From Catellatospora tritici (lineage in GTDB: Bacteria > Actinomycetota > Actinomycetes > Mycobacteriales > Micromonosporaceae), in NCBI RefSeq assembly GCF_019083965.1, contig NZ_JAHRCY010000039.1:1-62050 (forward strand): a DNA stretch of 62,050 bases, given 5' to 3'. Below are positions 6,896 through 14,810 of the stretch, piece by piece. The notes beneath the pieces were generated by a model. The model was given only the letters and a program-made list of their open reading frames with translations, ran no database searches and was not told the origin of the DNA. A program made the position numbers and the translations under genes. Every line of letters begins with the position of its first letter. Within the stretch, counting starts at the first letter, position 1.

Positions 6896-9079
6896 ATGGC
6901 CATCGATGAAAGTGCGGCGGTGCCGCAGACCGCTTCGGCCGAGACGGCCCCGGCGGCCGGAGCGAAGCAGGAGCAACTCGCGCCCTACCGGGTGGACAAG
7001 ACGGGAACGCGGTTGACCACCGATCAGGGCATCCCGGTCGACGACACGGACAACTCGCTCAAAGCCGGACCGCGTGGGCCGAGCCTGCTGGAGGACTTCC
7101 ACCTCCGCGAAAAGATCATGCGGTTCGACCACGAGCGCATACCCGAGCGCGTCGTGCACGCCCGTGGCTCCGCCGCGCACGGCTACTTCCAGCCGTACGG
7201 CGATGGCCTGGCCGCCTTCACCGCGGCCCGGTTCCTGACCGACCCGAGCGTGCGCACACCGGTGTTCGTGCGCTTCTCGACCGTGCAGGGCTCACGCGGC
7301 TCCACCGACACACCCCGGGACGTGCGCGGGTTCGCGACCAAGTTCTACACCGACGAAGGCAACTTCGACCTGGTGGGCAACAACATGCCGGTGTTCTTCA
7401 TCCAGGACGGCATCAAGTTCCCCGACCTGGTGCACGCGCTCAAGCCCGAGCCGCAGCACGAGATGCCGCAGGCCGCCTCGGCCCACGACACGTTCTGGGA
7501 CTTCGTGTCGCTGCAGCCGGAGACCATGCACCACCTCATCTGGCTGATGTCCGACCGGGCGCTGCCGCGCAGCTACCGCACCATGCAGGGCTTCGGCGTG
7601 CACACGTTCCGGCTGGTGAACGCCGACGGACAGACGACGTTCGTCAAGTTCCACTGGACCCCGACGGCCGGGGTGCACTCGCTGGTCTGGGACGAGGCGC
7701 AGAAGATCTCCGGCAAGGATCCCGACTTCAACCGCCGCGACCTGTGGGAGTCCATCGAAGCGGGCGTCTATCCGGAGTATGAACTGGGCGTGCAGCTGAT
7801 TCCCGAGCAGGACGAGTTCGCCTTCGACGATCTCGACCTGCTCGACGCGACGAAGATCGTGCCGGAGGAGCGGGTGCCGGTGACCCCGGTCGGGCGCATG
7901 GTCCTGGACCGCAACCCGGACAACTTCTTCGCCGAGACCGAGCAGGTCGCCTTCTGCGTCGGCAACATCGTGCCCGGCATCGACTTCACCGACGACCCGC
8001 TGCTGCAGGCGCGGCTGTTCTCGTACCTGGACACGCAATTGACCCGGCTCGGCGGCCCGAACTTCGCCCAGATCCCGATCAACCGCCCGGTGGCACCCGT
8101 GCGCCACCACCAGCAGGACGGCTTCCACCAGGACGACATCCCGCTCGGCCAGGCCAACTACCACCCGAACTCGACGGGCGGAGGCTGCCCGTACGTGCCC
8201 GGGGTCGGGTCGTTCCCGGAGGCGTTCACGCACCGTCCGGAGCTGGTCGACGGGCACAAGGCACGCAAGCGCGCGGAGAGCTTCGCCGACCACTACGGGC
8301 AGGCGATGCTGTTCTGGAACAGCATGAGCGCCTGGGAGCGGGAGCACATCGTCGCGGCGTACCGGTTCGAGCTGGGCAAGGTCGCCTACCCGCACATCCG
8401 GCAACGGGTCGTCGCGGAGCTGAACCGGATCGACAACACCTTGGCCACGGCCGTGGCCGCGGGCATCGGCGTGGACCCGCCCGCGGCGGTGTCGGTCAAC
8501 GACGGACGCAACTCGCCCGCGCTGAGCCAGGCCGACCAGCCCAAGGCCGGTATCGCCGGACGCAAGGTGGCGCTGCTCGCGGCCGACGGAGTGGCGGCGA
8601 CCAGCGTGGCCGGGCTCAAGGACTTCCTGGAGGCCAACGATGCGGTGCTGGAGGTGCTCGGCCCGGTCGACGGAGTGCTCCGCACCGCCGAGGGCGGCAT
8701 CCTGCCGGTGACCCGGGCGATGAACACGGTGTCCTCGGTGCTGTACGACGCGGTCGCGGTGCCCGACGGCGACGAGGCTGTGTCGCGGCTGATCGGCGAC
8801 GGGCTCGCCCTGCACTTCGTCGCGGAGGCGTACAAGCACGCCAAGCCGCTGGCGGTGCTCGGGACGGGGGACAGGATGGTCGAGGCGGCCAGGCTGCCGG
8901 TGTACACGACCTCCGACCGGGTCGAGGGCGTATCGAGCAAGCCGATCGCCGCCGCCCTGGACGGGGTGGTGTTCCTGGCCGCCGGGGCGCCGGTGGACGA
9001 ACGTTTCACCACCGACCTGTTCGACGCGATCGCCGCCCACCGCCACTACGACCGGCCGGTCGACGGCATCGCCGCCTGA
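6896..9079 (+). CDS. katE: Large-subunit monofunctional catalase (HPII type)
   Basis: A 727-aa heme catalase converting hydrogen peroxide to water and oxygen in the cytosol. Visible features are the active-site His in RVVHARGSAAHGYF (near residue 87), the distal Asn in VGNNMPVFFIQD (near 161) and the proximal heme-ligand Tyr in RLFSYLDTQ (near 376). A C-terminal flavodoxin/class I amidotransferase-like domain (about 570-727) marks the clade-2 large catalases. AGGGAGG precedes the ATG. It stands first in a block of stress genes (YihY, DksA-like, GlsB) with similar promoter motifs. Confidence 0.95.
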   Translation: MAIDESAAVPQTASAETAPAAGAKQEQLAPYRVDKTGTRLTTDQGIPVDDTDNSLKAGPRGPSLLEDFHLREKIMRFDHERIPERVVHARGSAAHGYFQPYGDGLAAFTAARFLTDPSVRTPVFVRFSTVQGSRGSTDTPRDVRGFATKFYTDEGNFDLVGNNMPVFFIQDGIKFPDLVHALKPEPQHEMPQAASAHDTFWDFVSLQPETMHHLIWLMSDRALPRSYRTMQGFGVHTFRLVNADGQTTFVKFHWTPTAGVHSLVWDEAQKISGKDPDFNRRDLWESIEAGVYPEYELGVQLIPEQDEFAFDDLDLLDATKIVPEERVPVTPVGRMVLDRNPDNFFAETEQVAFCVGNIVPGIDFTDDPLLQARLFSYLDTQLTRLGGPNFAQIPINRPVAPVRHHQQDGFHQDDIPLGQANYHPNSTGGGCPYVPGVGSFPEAFTHRPELVDGHKARKRAESFADHYGQAMLFWNSMSAWEREHIVAAYRFELGKVAYPHIRQRVVAELNRIDNTLATAVAAGIGVDPPAAVSVNDGRNSPALSQADQPKAGIAGRKVALLAADGVAATSVAGLKDFLEANDAVLEVLGPVDGVLRTAEGGILPVTRAMNTVSSVLYDAVAVPDGDEAVSRLIGDGLALHFVAEAYKHAKPLAVLGTGDRMVEAARLPVYTTSDRVEGVSSKPIAAALDGVVFLAAGAPVDERFTTDLFDAIAAHRHYDRPVDGIAA

Positions 9080-9188
9080 GCGTCGACGTGGACGGCCTTA
9101 CGGCGCATAGTGGGCGTATTGCGCCAATCGGCAGGAAGCACGCTGCCCGAACTGGGGCCGGCCGTGGCCGCTGTTCGAGCGCCTGAGT

Positions 9189-9214
9189 GTTTGAGCAGCT
9201 CAGGCCAGCGGTAC
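9189..9214 (+). promoter_or_regulatory. SigB-type promoter candidate for the YihY gene, implying a leaderless mRNA
   Basis: GTTT (9189-9192), 16-nt spacer, CGGTAC (9209-9214). The ATG is at 9225, only 10 bases past the -10, and no Shine-Dalgarno is present. Transcription would therefore start at or very near the start codon. Confidence 0.4.
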
Positions 9215-9224
9215 AGACGCTCCT

Positions 9225-10208
9225 ATGGCTGACAACCCGCACGCGGCCGCGCCGCCGCCGGAAGCCGGACCTGACAGCCCGGTCGACCTGGGTCGCCATT
9301 CCTGGTGGCAGGTGCTGCGGCGCACCGTCAAGCAGTTCGGCGAGGACAACCTGGGCATCTGGGCTGCCGCGTTGACGTACTACGGCATGCTGTCGCTCTT
9401 TCCCGGGCTGCTGGTCCTCACCGCCCTGCTGGGCTTGATCAGCGACGACCTGATCGGTGGCCTGGTCGGCGACGTGAAGCCGATCATGCCTGGCCCGGTG
9501 CAGGAGATCTTCACGACCGCGCTGACCGACGTGCGGCAGAGCCCGCACAAGGCGGGTGTCGCCGCGGTGGTGGGCCTCGTCGTGGCCACGTGGTCGGCCT
9601 CGGGGTACATCGAGGCCTTCATGAAGGCGTCGAACGCCATCTACGACGTGCCGGAAGGGCGGCCCCTGTGGAAGCGGCTGCCGATCCGGCTGGCCGTCAC
9701 GATCGTCACCGGGTTGTTGCTGGTGATCTGCACCTTGATCGTGGTGTTGGGCGGTCGGCTCGCCGACACGTTGGGGGACGCGCTGGGTATGTCGGGGGCG
9801 GCCGTGACCACTTGGAAGATCATCAAGTGGCCGATACTGGTCCTGCTGGTGGCGTTGCTGTTCGCGATCCTGTACTGGGCTTCGCCCAACGCCCGCCAGG
9901 GCGGCTTCCGCTGGGTCAGCCCCGGCGGTCTCGTGGCGGTGCTCCTCTGGGTCATCGTGTCGATGGCCTTCGGGTTCTACGCGGCGAACTTCGCCTCCTA
10001 CGCGGCCACCTACGGCGCACTGGGCGGCGTCATCGTCTTCCTGATCTGGCTGTGGTTGACCAACATGGCGATCCTGCTGGGCGCCGAGTTCGACGCCGAA
10101 CTCGAGCGCGAGCGCGCCATCGCCGCCGGACACCCGCCGCAGGAGGAGCCGTACCTGCGGGTGCGCGACGACCGCGCGATCGGCGACGACGACCAGCCCG
10201 ATCTTTGA
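9225..10208 (+). CDS. YihY/BrkB-family inner-membrane protein
   Basis: A 327-aa protein. The cytosolic N-terminus (HSWWQVLRRTVKQFGEDNLGIWAAALTYY) carries the family hallmark, followed by about six membrane segments (LFPGLLVLTALLGLI; VAAVVGLVVATWSASGYI; LAVTIVTGLLLVICTLIVVLGG; WPILVLLVALLFAILYW; GGLVAVLLWVIVSMAFGFY; LGGVIVFLIWLWLTNMAILLG) and the closing GAEFDAELER motif. The family was once mislabelled RNase BN; its transport role is unsettled. The gene lies between katE and a very strong hairpin, in a stress-gene block. Confidence 0.9.
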   Translation: MADNPHAAAPPPEAGPDSPVDLGRHSWWQVLRRTVKQFGEDNLGIWAAALTYYGMLSLFPGLLVLTALLGLISDDLIGGLVGDVKPIMPGPVQEIFTTALTDVRQSPHKAGVAAVVGLVVATWSASGYIEAFMKASNAIYDVPEGRPLWKRLPIRLAVTIVTGLLLVICTLIVVLGGRLADTLGDALGMSGAAVTTWKIIKWPILVLLVALLFAILYWASPNARQGGFRWVSPGGLVAVLLWVIVSMAFGFYAANFASYAATYGALGGVIVFLIWLWLTNMAILLGAEFDAELERERAIAAGHPPQEEPYLRVRDDRAIGDDDQPDL

Positions 10209-10219
10209 CGGCGCCGACA

Positions 10220-10263
10220 AGAAGGTGACCGGCGGCCCGGCTGCGGGCCGCCGGTCACCTTCT
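10220..10263. terminator. Very strong bidirectional terminator between convergent genes
   Basis: Arms 10220-10239 and 10244-10263 pair perfectly over 20 bp around the tetraloop GCTG. It separates the convergent YihY and DksA-type genes. Confidence 0.9.
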
Positions 10264-10288
10264 GGCCGACCGGTGAAAGTGTGCCTGT

Positions 10289-10657
10289 TCAGCGTCCGCG
10301 ATCGGCGCGACTCTGACACGGCACGCAGTGGACTGCCCAGGGCATGAGTTCGAGCCGACCCAGCGGGATCTGGCCGCCGCACGTCTGGCAGGCGCCCAGT
10401 GTGCCGGCATGCCAGCGCTCCAACGCCGTCTCCAACCGGTGCAGCTGCTCCTGTAGCGCGGCTGACACCAGTTCGTGCTGTGCGCTCTCGGAGGCGAGGG
10501 AACCCGCGTCGGCGATGTCGCCGGGGCCCTGCTGCATGAAGTTGAGTTCCGAGCGAGCCTGCGACTCCAGGTTGATGTGCTCGACCGCCTGCTCGTATCG
10601 CTGCTGCAGCAGCCGGCCGATGCCGTCCATCGACAGGTTTTCCGCCACCACGGTCAT
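10289..10657 (-). CDS. TraR/DksA-family zinc-finger protein
   Basis: A 122-aa protein. The N-terminal two thirds form a helical hairpin rich in Glu/Gln (LLQQRYEQAVEHINLES; LVSAALQEQLHRLETALER). The C-terminus is a four-Cys zinc finger, CQTCGGQIPLGRLELMPWAV then CVPC (CxxC-17-CxxC). Family members bind RNA polymerase through the secondary channel and modulate transcription in stress. ATG 10657 follows GAGGAG, and an in-frame upstream start lacks one. A SigB-like promoter (10717-10693 on the minus strand) lies 36 bases upstream. Confidence 0.87.
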   Translation of the reverse strand: MTVVAENLSMDGIGRLLQQRYEQAVEHINLESQARSELNFMQQGPGDIADAGSLASESAQHELVSAALQEQLHRLETALERWHAGTLGACQTCGGQIPLGRLELMPWAVHCVPCQSRADRGR

Positions 10658-10692
10658 TCCCGGCTCCTCACGATGCGCTGTTTGGCGGTGTG

Positions 10693-10717
10693 CTTCCCGC
10701 ATGGATGTCTGTTAAAC
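10693..10717 (-). promoter_or_regulatory. SigB-type promoter candidate for the DksA-like gene
   Basis: On the minus strand GTTT (10717-10714) is followed after 15 nt by GGGAAG (10698-10693), 35 bases from the ATG. Spacing and distance are nearly the same as at katE. Confidence 0.5.
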
Positions 10718-10770
10718 GTCTCGATGGCGAAAGGGGTTCGGCTCCGCTCTGGACGGACCTTTCGGAATCT

Positions 10771-10796
10771 GTTTACGGACCCGTGCGGCAGGGCAG
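10771..10796 (+). promoter_or_regulatory. SigB-type promoter candidate for the GlsB gene
   Basis: GTTT (10771-10774), 16-nt spacer, GGGCAG (10791-10796), then 37 bases to the ATG. The -10 departs from the consensus at one or two positions. Confidence 0.45.
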
Positions 10797-10833
10797 TCGA
10801 AGTCCGAGGACACTTCGCGCAAAGGAGAGGGTC

Positions 10834-11103
10834 ATGACTGTCGCCGGAATCATCTCGGCCATCATTGTCGGCCTGGTCATCGGCGCGCTCGGCCGACTGG
10901 TCGTTCCCGGCCGCCAGGACCTGCCGGTCTGGCTCACCATCGTGGTCGGCATCGTCGCCGCGCTGATCGGCACCGCACTGGCCCAGGCCGTCGGGGTCGC
11001 GGTGACCCCCGGTGTCGACTGGATCGAGCTGGTCTTCCAGATCGGTCTGGCCGCACTGGGCGTGGCACTGCTCAGCGGCGTTCGTGGACGCCGTTCGGTG
11101 TAA
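10834..11103 (+). CDS. GlsB/YeaQ/YmgE-family stress-response membrane protein
   Basis: An 89-aa protein made of three membrane helices: GIISAIIVGLVIGALGRLVVPG, VWLTIVVGIVAALIGTALAQAVGV and LVFQIGLAALGVALLSGV. The pattern GxxIGxLGRLVVPG is the family hallmark. Members are induced by acid, envelope and general stress; biochemical activity is unknown. ATG 10834 follows AAAGGAGAGG. It is divergent from the DksA-type gene, and both have SigB-like promoters between them. Confidence 0.9.
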   Translation: MTVAGIISAIIVGLVIGALGRLVVPGRQDLPVWLTIVVGIVAALIGTALAQAVGVAVTPGVDWIELVFQIGLAALGVALLSGVRGRRSV

Positions 11104-11114
11104 CCCGCCGAACA

Positions 11115-11156
11115 GCGTTGCGGGCCGGGGTGGACCACCACCCCGGCCTGCAACGC
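11115..11156. terminator. Bidirectional terminator between GlsB and channel genes
   Basis: Arms 11115-11133 and 11138-11156 pair over 19 bp with one G-T wobble and a 4-nt loop (ACCA). It lies between convergent genes. Confidence 0.8.
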
Positions 11157-11250
11157 GTTTGCGGCGGATCGGCACTCTCTTGCGCGACACCGGGCCGACA
11201 CCGGCGAGTGTTTGCCACCCCGAGCGAGCCAGGCTCGGCCGTACGATGGC

Positions 11251-12093
11251 TCATTCGGAGCCGGGACCTGGCGTGGGGCCGTCTCCGGCGGTGAGATGAC
11301 GGGTGAGGGCGCCCAGTTGCTGCCGCAGGTCACCGAGCTCTTTCACCTCCGCTCGGAGGCGGGCGAGTTCGGCGAGCACCGCCTCGTTCGAGGCGTCCGA
11401 CCCGTTGTCGGCCTGCTGGGGTTGTAGGCCGAAGAAGCTGGCCAGGGAACCGGCGAGCAGGCCGAGCAGGGCGACACCCATGAACATGATGGCCGTCCCG
11501 TCGATCCGACCGGCGGTCGTGATGGGCACGATGTCGCCGTATCCCACGGTGGTCAGGGTGACCACCGCCCACCAGATCGCATCGCCGAAGGTGGCGAACT
11601 CCGGATTCGTGGGGTGCTCGGCGTAGTAGGCCATCGCGGCGCCCACGAACAGGACCGCCGCCGCGACGATCGCGACCCGCCCCAACCGGGCGAACAGCCG
11701 TCGGACACCCTTGGTGGCGATCAGGAGCCGGGTGAGTCTGGCCAGTCGCAGGACCACCACGAAGCCGGCGCCGTGTACCCCGGACAGCAGGAACCAAGGT
11801 GCGGTGAGGACCACGATGGTGAGGTCGAACTTGCCCACCTTGGTGCCCAGGTAGTTCACGATCAGTCGCTGGTGCACGAAGAAGTCGACGGCGAACACGA
11901 GCCATGACACGACCCCGACCAGCACCCCCACCCAGTTCCCCGGGGTGGGGACGATGATCAGCGGCAGTATCGCCGACAGGATGATCGGCAGTCGAGCCCA
12001 GCGGTCGTACTTCGTCAGCGCCGCCGTGGCCGCCGCGTTCCGCGGCTGTCCGCGTTGCGGGACCTCGGTGCTCGTCCCTTTCGTCGCGTTCAC
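11251..12093 (-). CDS. Voltage-gated-like potassium channel
   Basis: About 280 aa from GTG 12093, which has AGGA upstream. Helices follow from about residue 30, a charged S4-like segment (VVVLRLARLTRLLIATKGVRRLF), and then the pore loop with selectivity filter TLTTVGYGD near residue 183, followed by the inner helix. The C-terminus (ASNEAVLAELARLRAEVKELGDL) is a coiled coil that would tetramerise the channel. It probably conducts K+ out of or into the cell for membrane-potential or osmotic control. Upstream in-frame starts would add 38 basic residues and look less natural. Confidence 0.87.
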   Translation of the reverse strand: MNATKGTSTEVPQRGQPRNAAATAALTKYDRWARLPIILSAILPLIIVPTPGNWVGVLVGVVSWLVFAVDFFVHQRLIVNYLGTKVGKFDLTIVVLTAPWFLLSGVHGAGFVVVLRLARLTRLLIATKGVRRLFARLGRVAIVAAAVLFVGAAMAYYAEHPTNPEFATFGDAIWWAVVTLTTVGYGDIVPITTAGRIDGTAIMFMGVALLGLLAGSLASFFGLQPQQADNGSDASNEAVLAELARLRAEVKELGDLRQQLGALTRHLTAGDGPTPGPGSE

Positions 12094-12278
12094 CCCACAG
12101 ATCCTGCCGGTCCCGGGCCGCCGCGCTCGGGAACCGCGCGATTCACGCCGCAGCGTGTTGTCGACCCCGGCATCGAGCGCGACGGCGGATCGGTAACCCA
12201 TCGGCATCGTGCGATACCGCTACGGAACGTCCCGCGCCGCAGTGCGGTCCGTGGCCCGGACCGGTCGGTTGCGGCCGA

Positions 12279-12809
12279 TCACAGGCGCCGGGTGAGGATC
12301 TGTCCCGGCCACTGCCCGAACGGTTGCGCCACGGTGAACGTCTCTCCTCGAGTGAAGCCCTGCCGCTCGTAGTAGCGCACCAGCGCCGCTTCGCCGCGGG
12401 CGAAGCAGTCCAGCCGCAGCAGGCCGACACCCTGCCGTTGGGCCAGCTCGCGGGCATGGGCGAGCAGGTCGGCGCCTACACCCCGCGCCTGGGGGTTGGA
12501 CTGGTCCGAGATCACCAACTGGACGTAGAGCTCCGGCTCGTCGCACGGCGCTACGTAGGGCAGGGCGTCACCGACCGAGAGGACACCGACCGCGACGCCG
12601 TCGCGTTCGGCGATCCACAGGCCGCCGCCACGGGCGAACTCTTCGAACTGCGCGACCCGTCTGGGGTTCGTCGAGTGGGGATCGGAGCCCCACTGGTCGG
12701 CCCGGCCGATCGACACGAGCCAGGCCGTCGCCCGGTCCATGAGAGCGAGCGCGGTGGCGACGTCATCCAGGCCGCCAGGGCGGATGACAAGGGGGGTGAG
12801 GTCGGACAT
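12279..12809 (-). CDS. GNAT-family N-acetyltransferase
   Basis: A 176-aa protein with the GNAT acetyl-CoA-binding motif A in VISDQSNPQARGVGADLLAH (about 99-118) and motif B RYYERQGFTRGETF near 145. The acceptor substrate cannot be predicted. No Shine-Dalgarno is visible before the ATG, so a leaderless mRNA is possible. The downstream gene on the same strand, the channel, is separated by about 185 bases. Confidence 0.85.
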   Translation of the reverse strand: MSDLTPLVIRPGGLDDVATALALMDRATAWLVSIGRADQWGSDPHSTNPRRVAQFEEFARGGGLWIAERDGVAVGVLSVGDALPYVAPCDEPELYVQLVISDQSNPQARGVGADLLAHARELAQRQGVGLLRLDCFARGEAALVRYYERQGFTRGETFTVAQPFGQWPGQILTRRL

Positions 12810-12818
12810 TTGATGATC

Positions 12819-13643
12819 TTAAACGGTGCCGGTGCCGGTCGAAAGGATGCGGCCGCCCTCAGTGACCAGCCATTCGCCGGTCTCCCAGTCGGACGTGCCG
12901 CCTTCGGCGCGGTAGCACAGGTCGAAGCGGATGCCCAGGTCCGGCCACGGGTGGCGGACCGGAACGACACGGAAGATGTCGTCGAGGCCGGGGAAGGTCA
13001 GCCCTTCTGGCTCCGGGAACAGCAGTTCCAGCTCGGCTCGGGTCAAGTCGGTGCGCAGGGCGATCTGCCAGGAGGTCTGGGTCAGCTGCTGCTCGTAGAC
13101 CAGCTCGAACCGGGGCTCGCGGCCCACCGGGAAGTCGCCGATGTCGGCGCGGAACTCGTCAGCCGAGGCGGGAAGGACGAAGGGCCACTGCTCGCCGGTG
13201 GGGTAGCGGTACATCGTGGACTCGGCGGCCACGGCGCTCACCAGCTGCTGCCACTGCTCGGGCGAGGTGTCGACGGGCAGGTTGACGCCCGTGTGGTCCA
13301 CCCGCTGAACGTGGCCGGCCAGGCGACGGGTCAGCTCCGCCAGGTCCAGGGTGCCGGGCAGGACGCAGGTCTGGGTGGTCTCGCCGTGGACGAGGCCAAG
13401 AACCAGCTCGGTGCCCAGGGCAACCTCCGGCTCGGCTATGTCGGCCAGGGTGAAGGCGGTCACCGGCCGGGCGCCTTCGGGTACCGGCGGGGTGAGGGTG
13501 AGACGGTCGGCCCCGGCTGCGTCGACCGACTCGACCGAGTCCGCGTACGCCACGTCGGCGAACAACGTGCGCAGCTGGTCGAGGAACGTCTGGGACGCCG
13601 GCGTGCGGGGCAGGCGGAAGGTGATCTCGGAAAGCTGGTCCAT
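12819..13643 (-). CDS. Hypothetical protein, unknown family
   Basis: A 274-aa acidic soluble protein without signal peptide or membrane segment. It starts MDQLSEITFRLPRTPASQTF; upstream in-frame starts give low-complexity Arg-rich extensions and were rejected. It has no motif I recognise. It ends 10 bases before the GNAT gene start on the same strand, so the two are probably cotranscribed. It is divergent from another unknown gene at 13839. Confidence 0.7.
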   Translation of the reverse strand: MDQLSEITFRLPRTPASQTFLDQLRTLFADVAYADSVESVDAAGADRLTLTPPVPEGARPVTAFTLADIAEPEVALGTELVLGLVHGETTQTCVLPGTLDLAELTRRLAGHVQRVDHTGVNLPVDTSPEQWQQLVSAVAAESTMYRYPTGEQWPFVLPASADEFRADIGDFPVGREPRFELVYEQQLTQTSWQIALRTDLTRAELELLFPEPEGLTFPGLDDIFRVVPVRHPWPDLGIRFDLCYRAEGGTSDWETGEWLVTEGGRILSTGTGTV

Positions 13644-13838
13644 GCGCCTGACCGTAGCCGCGAGCCCGTCCTCGTCGACGTGACAATTTGGCGCTCGGGC
13701 GCCGAATCCGCGAATTGCCGACGCCGCGGCCCTGGTCGATCGGCTGGCGGCCGAGCAGGGCCGCACAGAACAGCCAATTGGGAACGTCATCGGTTCCCGA
13801 GGGCGCGGCACCGCACGCGGCGACTGTCAAGGATCGAA

Positions 13839-14630
13839 ATGCGACAGTTCGTCACCGGCATGTCACCACCCCTGCCGCATCGGCTCGACAGCATCATCGA
13901 GGTTGTGAGCCGGCCCGGAAATCCCGTCGCAGTCGAAGTCGCCGAGCAGCTCGACTACTACCTGGTCTTCCCGAGCAGTCGTGCGGTCGAGCGTGGCCTG
14001 TCGCCGGAGGGCCTCGTCGTCGAAGAGTTCGAGTTGCGGCCGGACGGCACCACAGCCGGGCTCAACAGCGCGGGGTGGACCAAAGCCGGAGGCAGTTGGT
14101 GGACGGCGGCCGCGTTCAGCCGCACCCTGCGCGCCGACGCCCGGCTGCGAGCCAAGGTGGCGCCGGTCGGTCGGACGGTCGCGCAGTCGGCGTACCGGGA
14201 GCTGAGCGGCGTCGACCTGCCCACCGAGCCGCAACTGCGCCGCCACTTCCTCGACGGCCTGGAGTTGCCCGCCTCGGCCAGCTTCGTGCCGGTGCAGGCC
14301 ACTGCGGATCAGCGCCTCTACCGGCTGCTGCTGGCGGGCGAACTCACGGAGCACGGGCTCGCGTCGCTGCGCGGTGGCTGGCGCATGCCGCCGTTCGACC
14401 GCGCGGGCGATGCCGCCCAGGGGGTCGCGGGACGCACCCGCCGAACCGTGGACGGCCGGCTGGTGTCCTGGACGCTGCGTCGTGTCGACGGCGACGCGGC
14501 TTGGGCGGTCGACCTGTCCGTCGACTGGGTCGACAGCACCCCGGCGCACACGGAGCCCTTGCTGAGTCGGCTACGTGCCGAAGCCCGGCGGCACGGCCTG
14601 ATCCCGGTCACGGTGGCACGTCTGCGCTGA
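13839..14630 (+). CDS. Hypothetical protein, unknown family
   Basis: A 263-aa soluble protein beginning MRQFVTGMSPPLPHRLD. Seen features are a mixed alpha/beta composition, several Trp-rich strands (AGWTKAGGSWWTAAAFS) and no signal peptide. A second in-frame ATG 21 bases downstream is an alternative start. It ends about 70 bases before the ZTP riboswitch of the purine gene, which has its own control. Confidence 0.65.
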   Translation: MRQFVTGMSPPLPHRLDSIIEVVSRPGNPVAVEVAEQLDYYLVFPSSRAVERGLSPEGLVVEEFELRPDGTTAGLNSAGWTKAGGSWWTAAAFSRTLRADARLRAKVAPVGRTVAQSAYRELSGVDLPTEPQLRRHFLDGLELPASASFVPVQATADQRLYRLLLAGELTEHGLASLRGGWRMPPFDRAGDAAQGVAGRTRRTVDGRLVSWTLRRVDGDAAWAVDLSVDWVDSTPAHTEPLLSRLRAEARRHGLIPVTVARLR

Positions 14631-14697
14631 GCCACCCGTGCCAAGGGCACCGCCCGCCCGTCCCTCGCCGAGCTCTTGCCGCGGGTAAGATCTGGTC

Positions 14698-14771
14698 CGG
14701 CTGCGACTGGCGAAGGTGGACGACCACCGGGGAGCGGCCGCTTTTCCGCGTGAGCGTCGACCGCCTGGGCG
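14698..14771 (+). promoter_or_regulatory. ZTP (pfl) riboswitch aptamer
   Basis: The conserved ZTP parts appear in order. P1 is CGGCTG (14698-14703) with CGGCCG (14735-14740). The conserved internal loop is CGACTGGCGAA. P2 is GGTGG (14715-14719) with CCACC (14724-14728). GGGGAG follows at 14729-14734, and the 3' hallmark CCGCCTGGGC lies at 14761-14770. ZTP riboswitches sense the purine alarmone ZTP/ZMP, which builds up when 10-formyl-THF is short. The downstream gene consumes ZMP (AICAR) with 10-formyl-THF, the textbook target. Confidence 0.93.
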
Positions 14772-14776
14772 CCTGC

Positions 14777-14804
14777 GTCAGTGATGTCCCACTGACCCAG
14801 GAGG
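14777..14804 (+). promoter_or_regulatory. Expression platform of the ZTP riboswitch (Shine-Dalgarno masking)
   Basis: A small hairpin, GTCAGTG (14777-14783) with CACTGAC (14790-14796), precedes the Shine-Dalgarno AGGAGG (14799-14804). The aptamer strand CCGCCTGGG (14761-14769) can pair with CCCAGGAGG (14796-14804) at 8 of 9 positions, hiding the ribosome site. Ligand binding would hold the strand in the aptamer and free the site, turning translation on. Confidence 0.65.
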
Positions 14805-14810
14805 CATGAC

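Noticed and set aside
7292..9046. 584-codon open frame antisense to katE
   Set aside because: Composition is low-complexity and the sense strand is an intact catalase.
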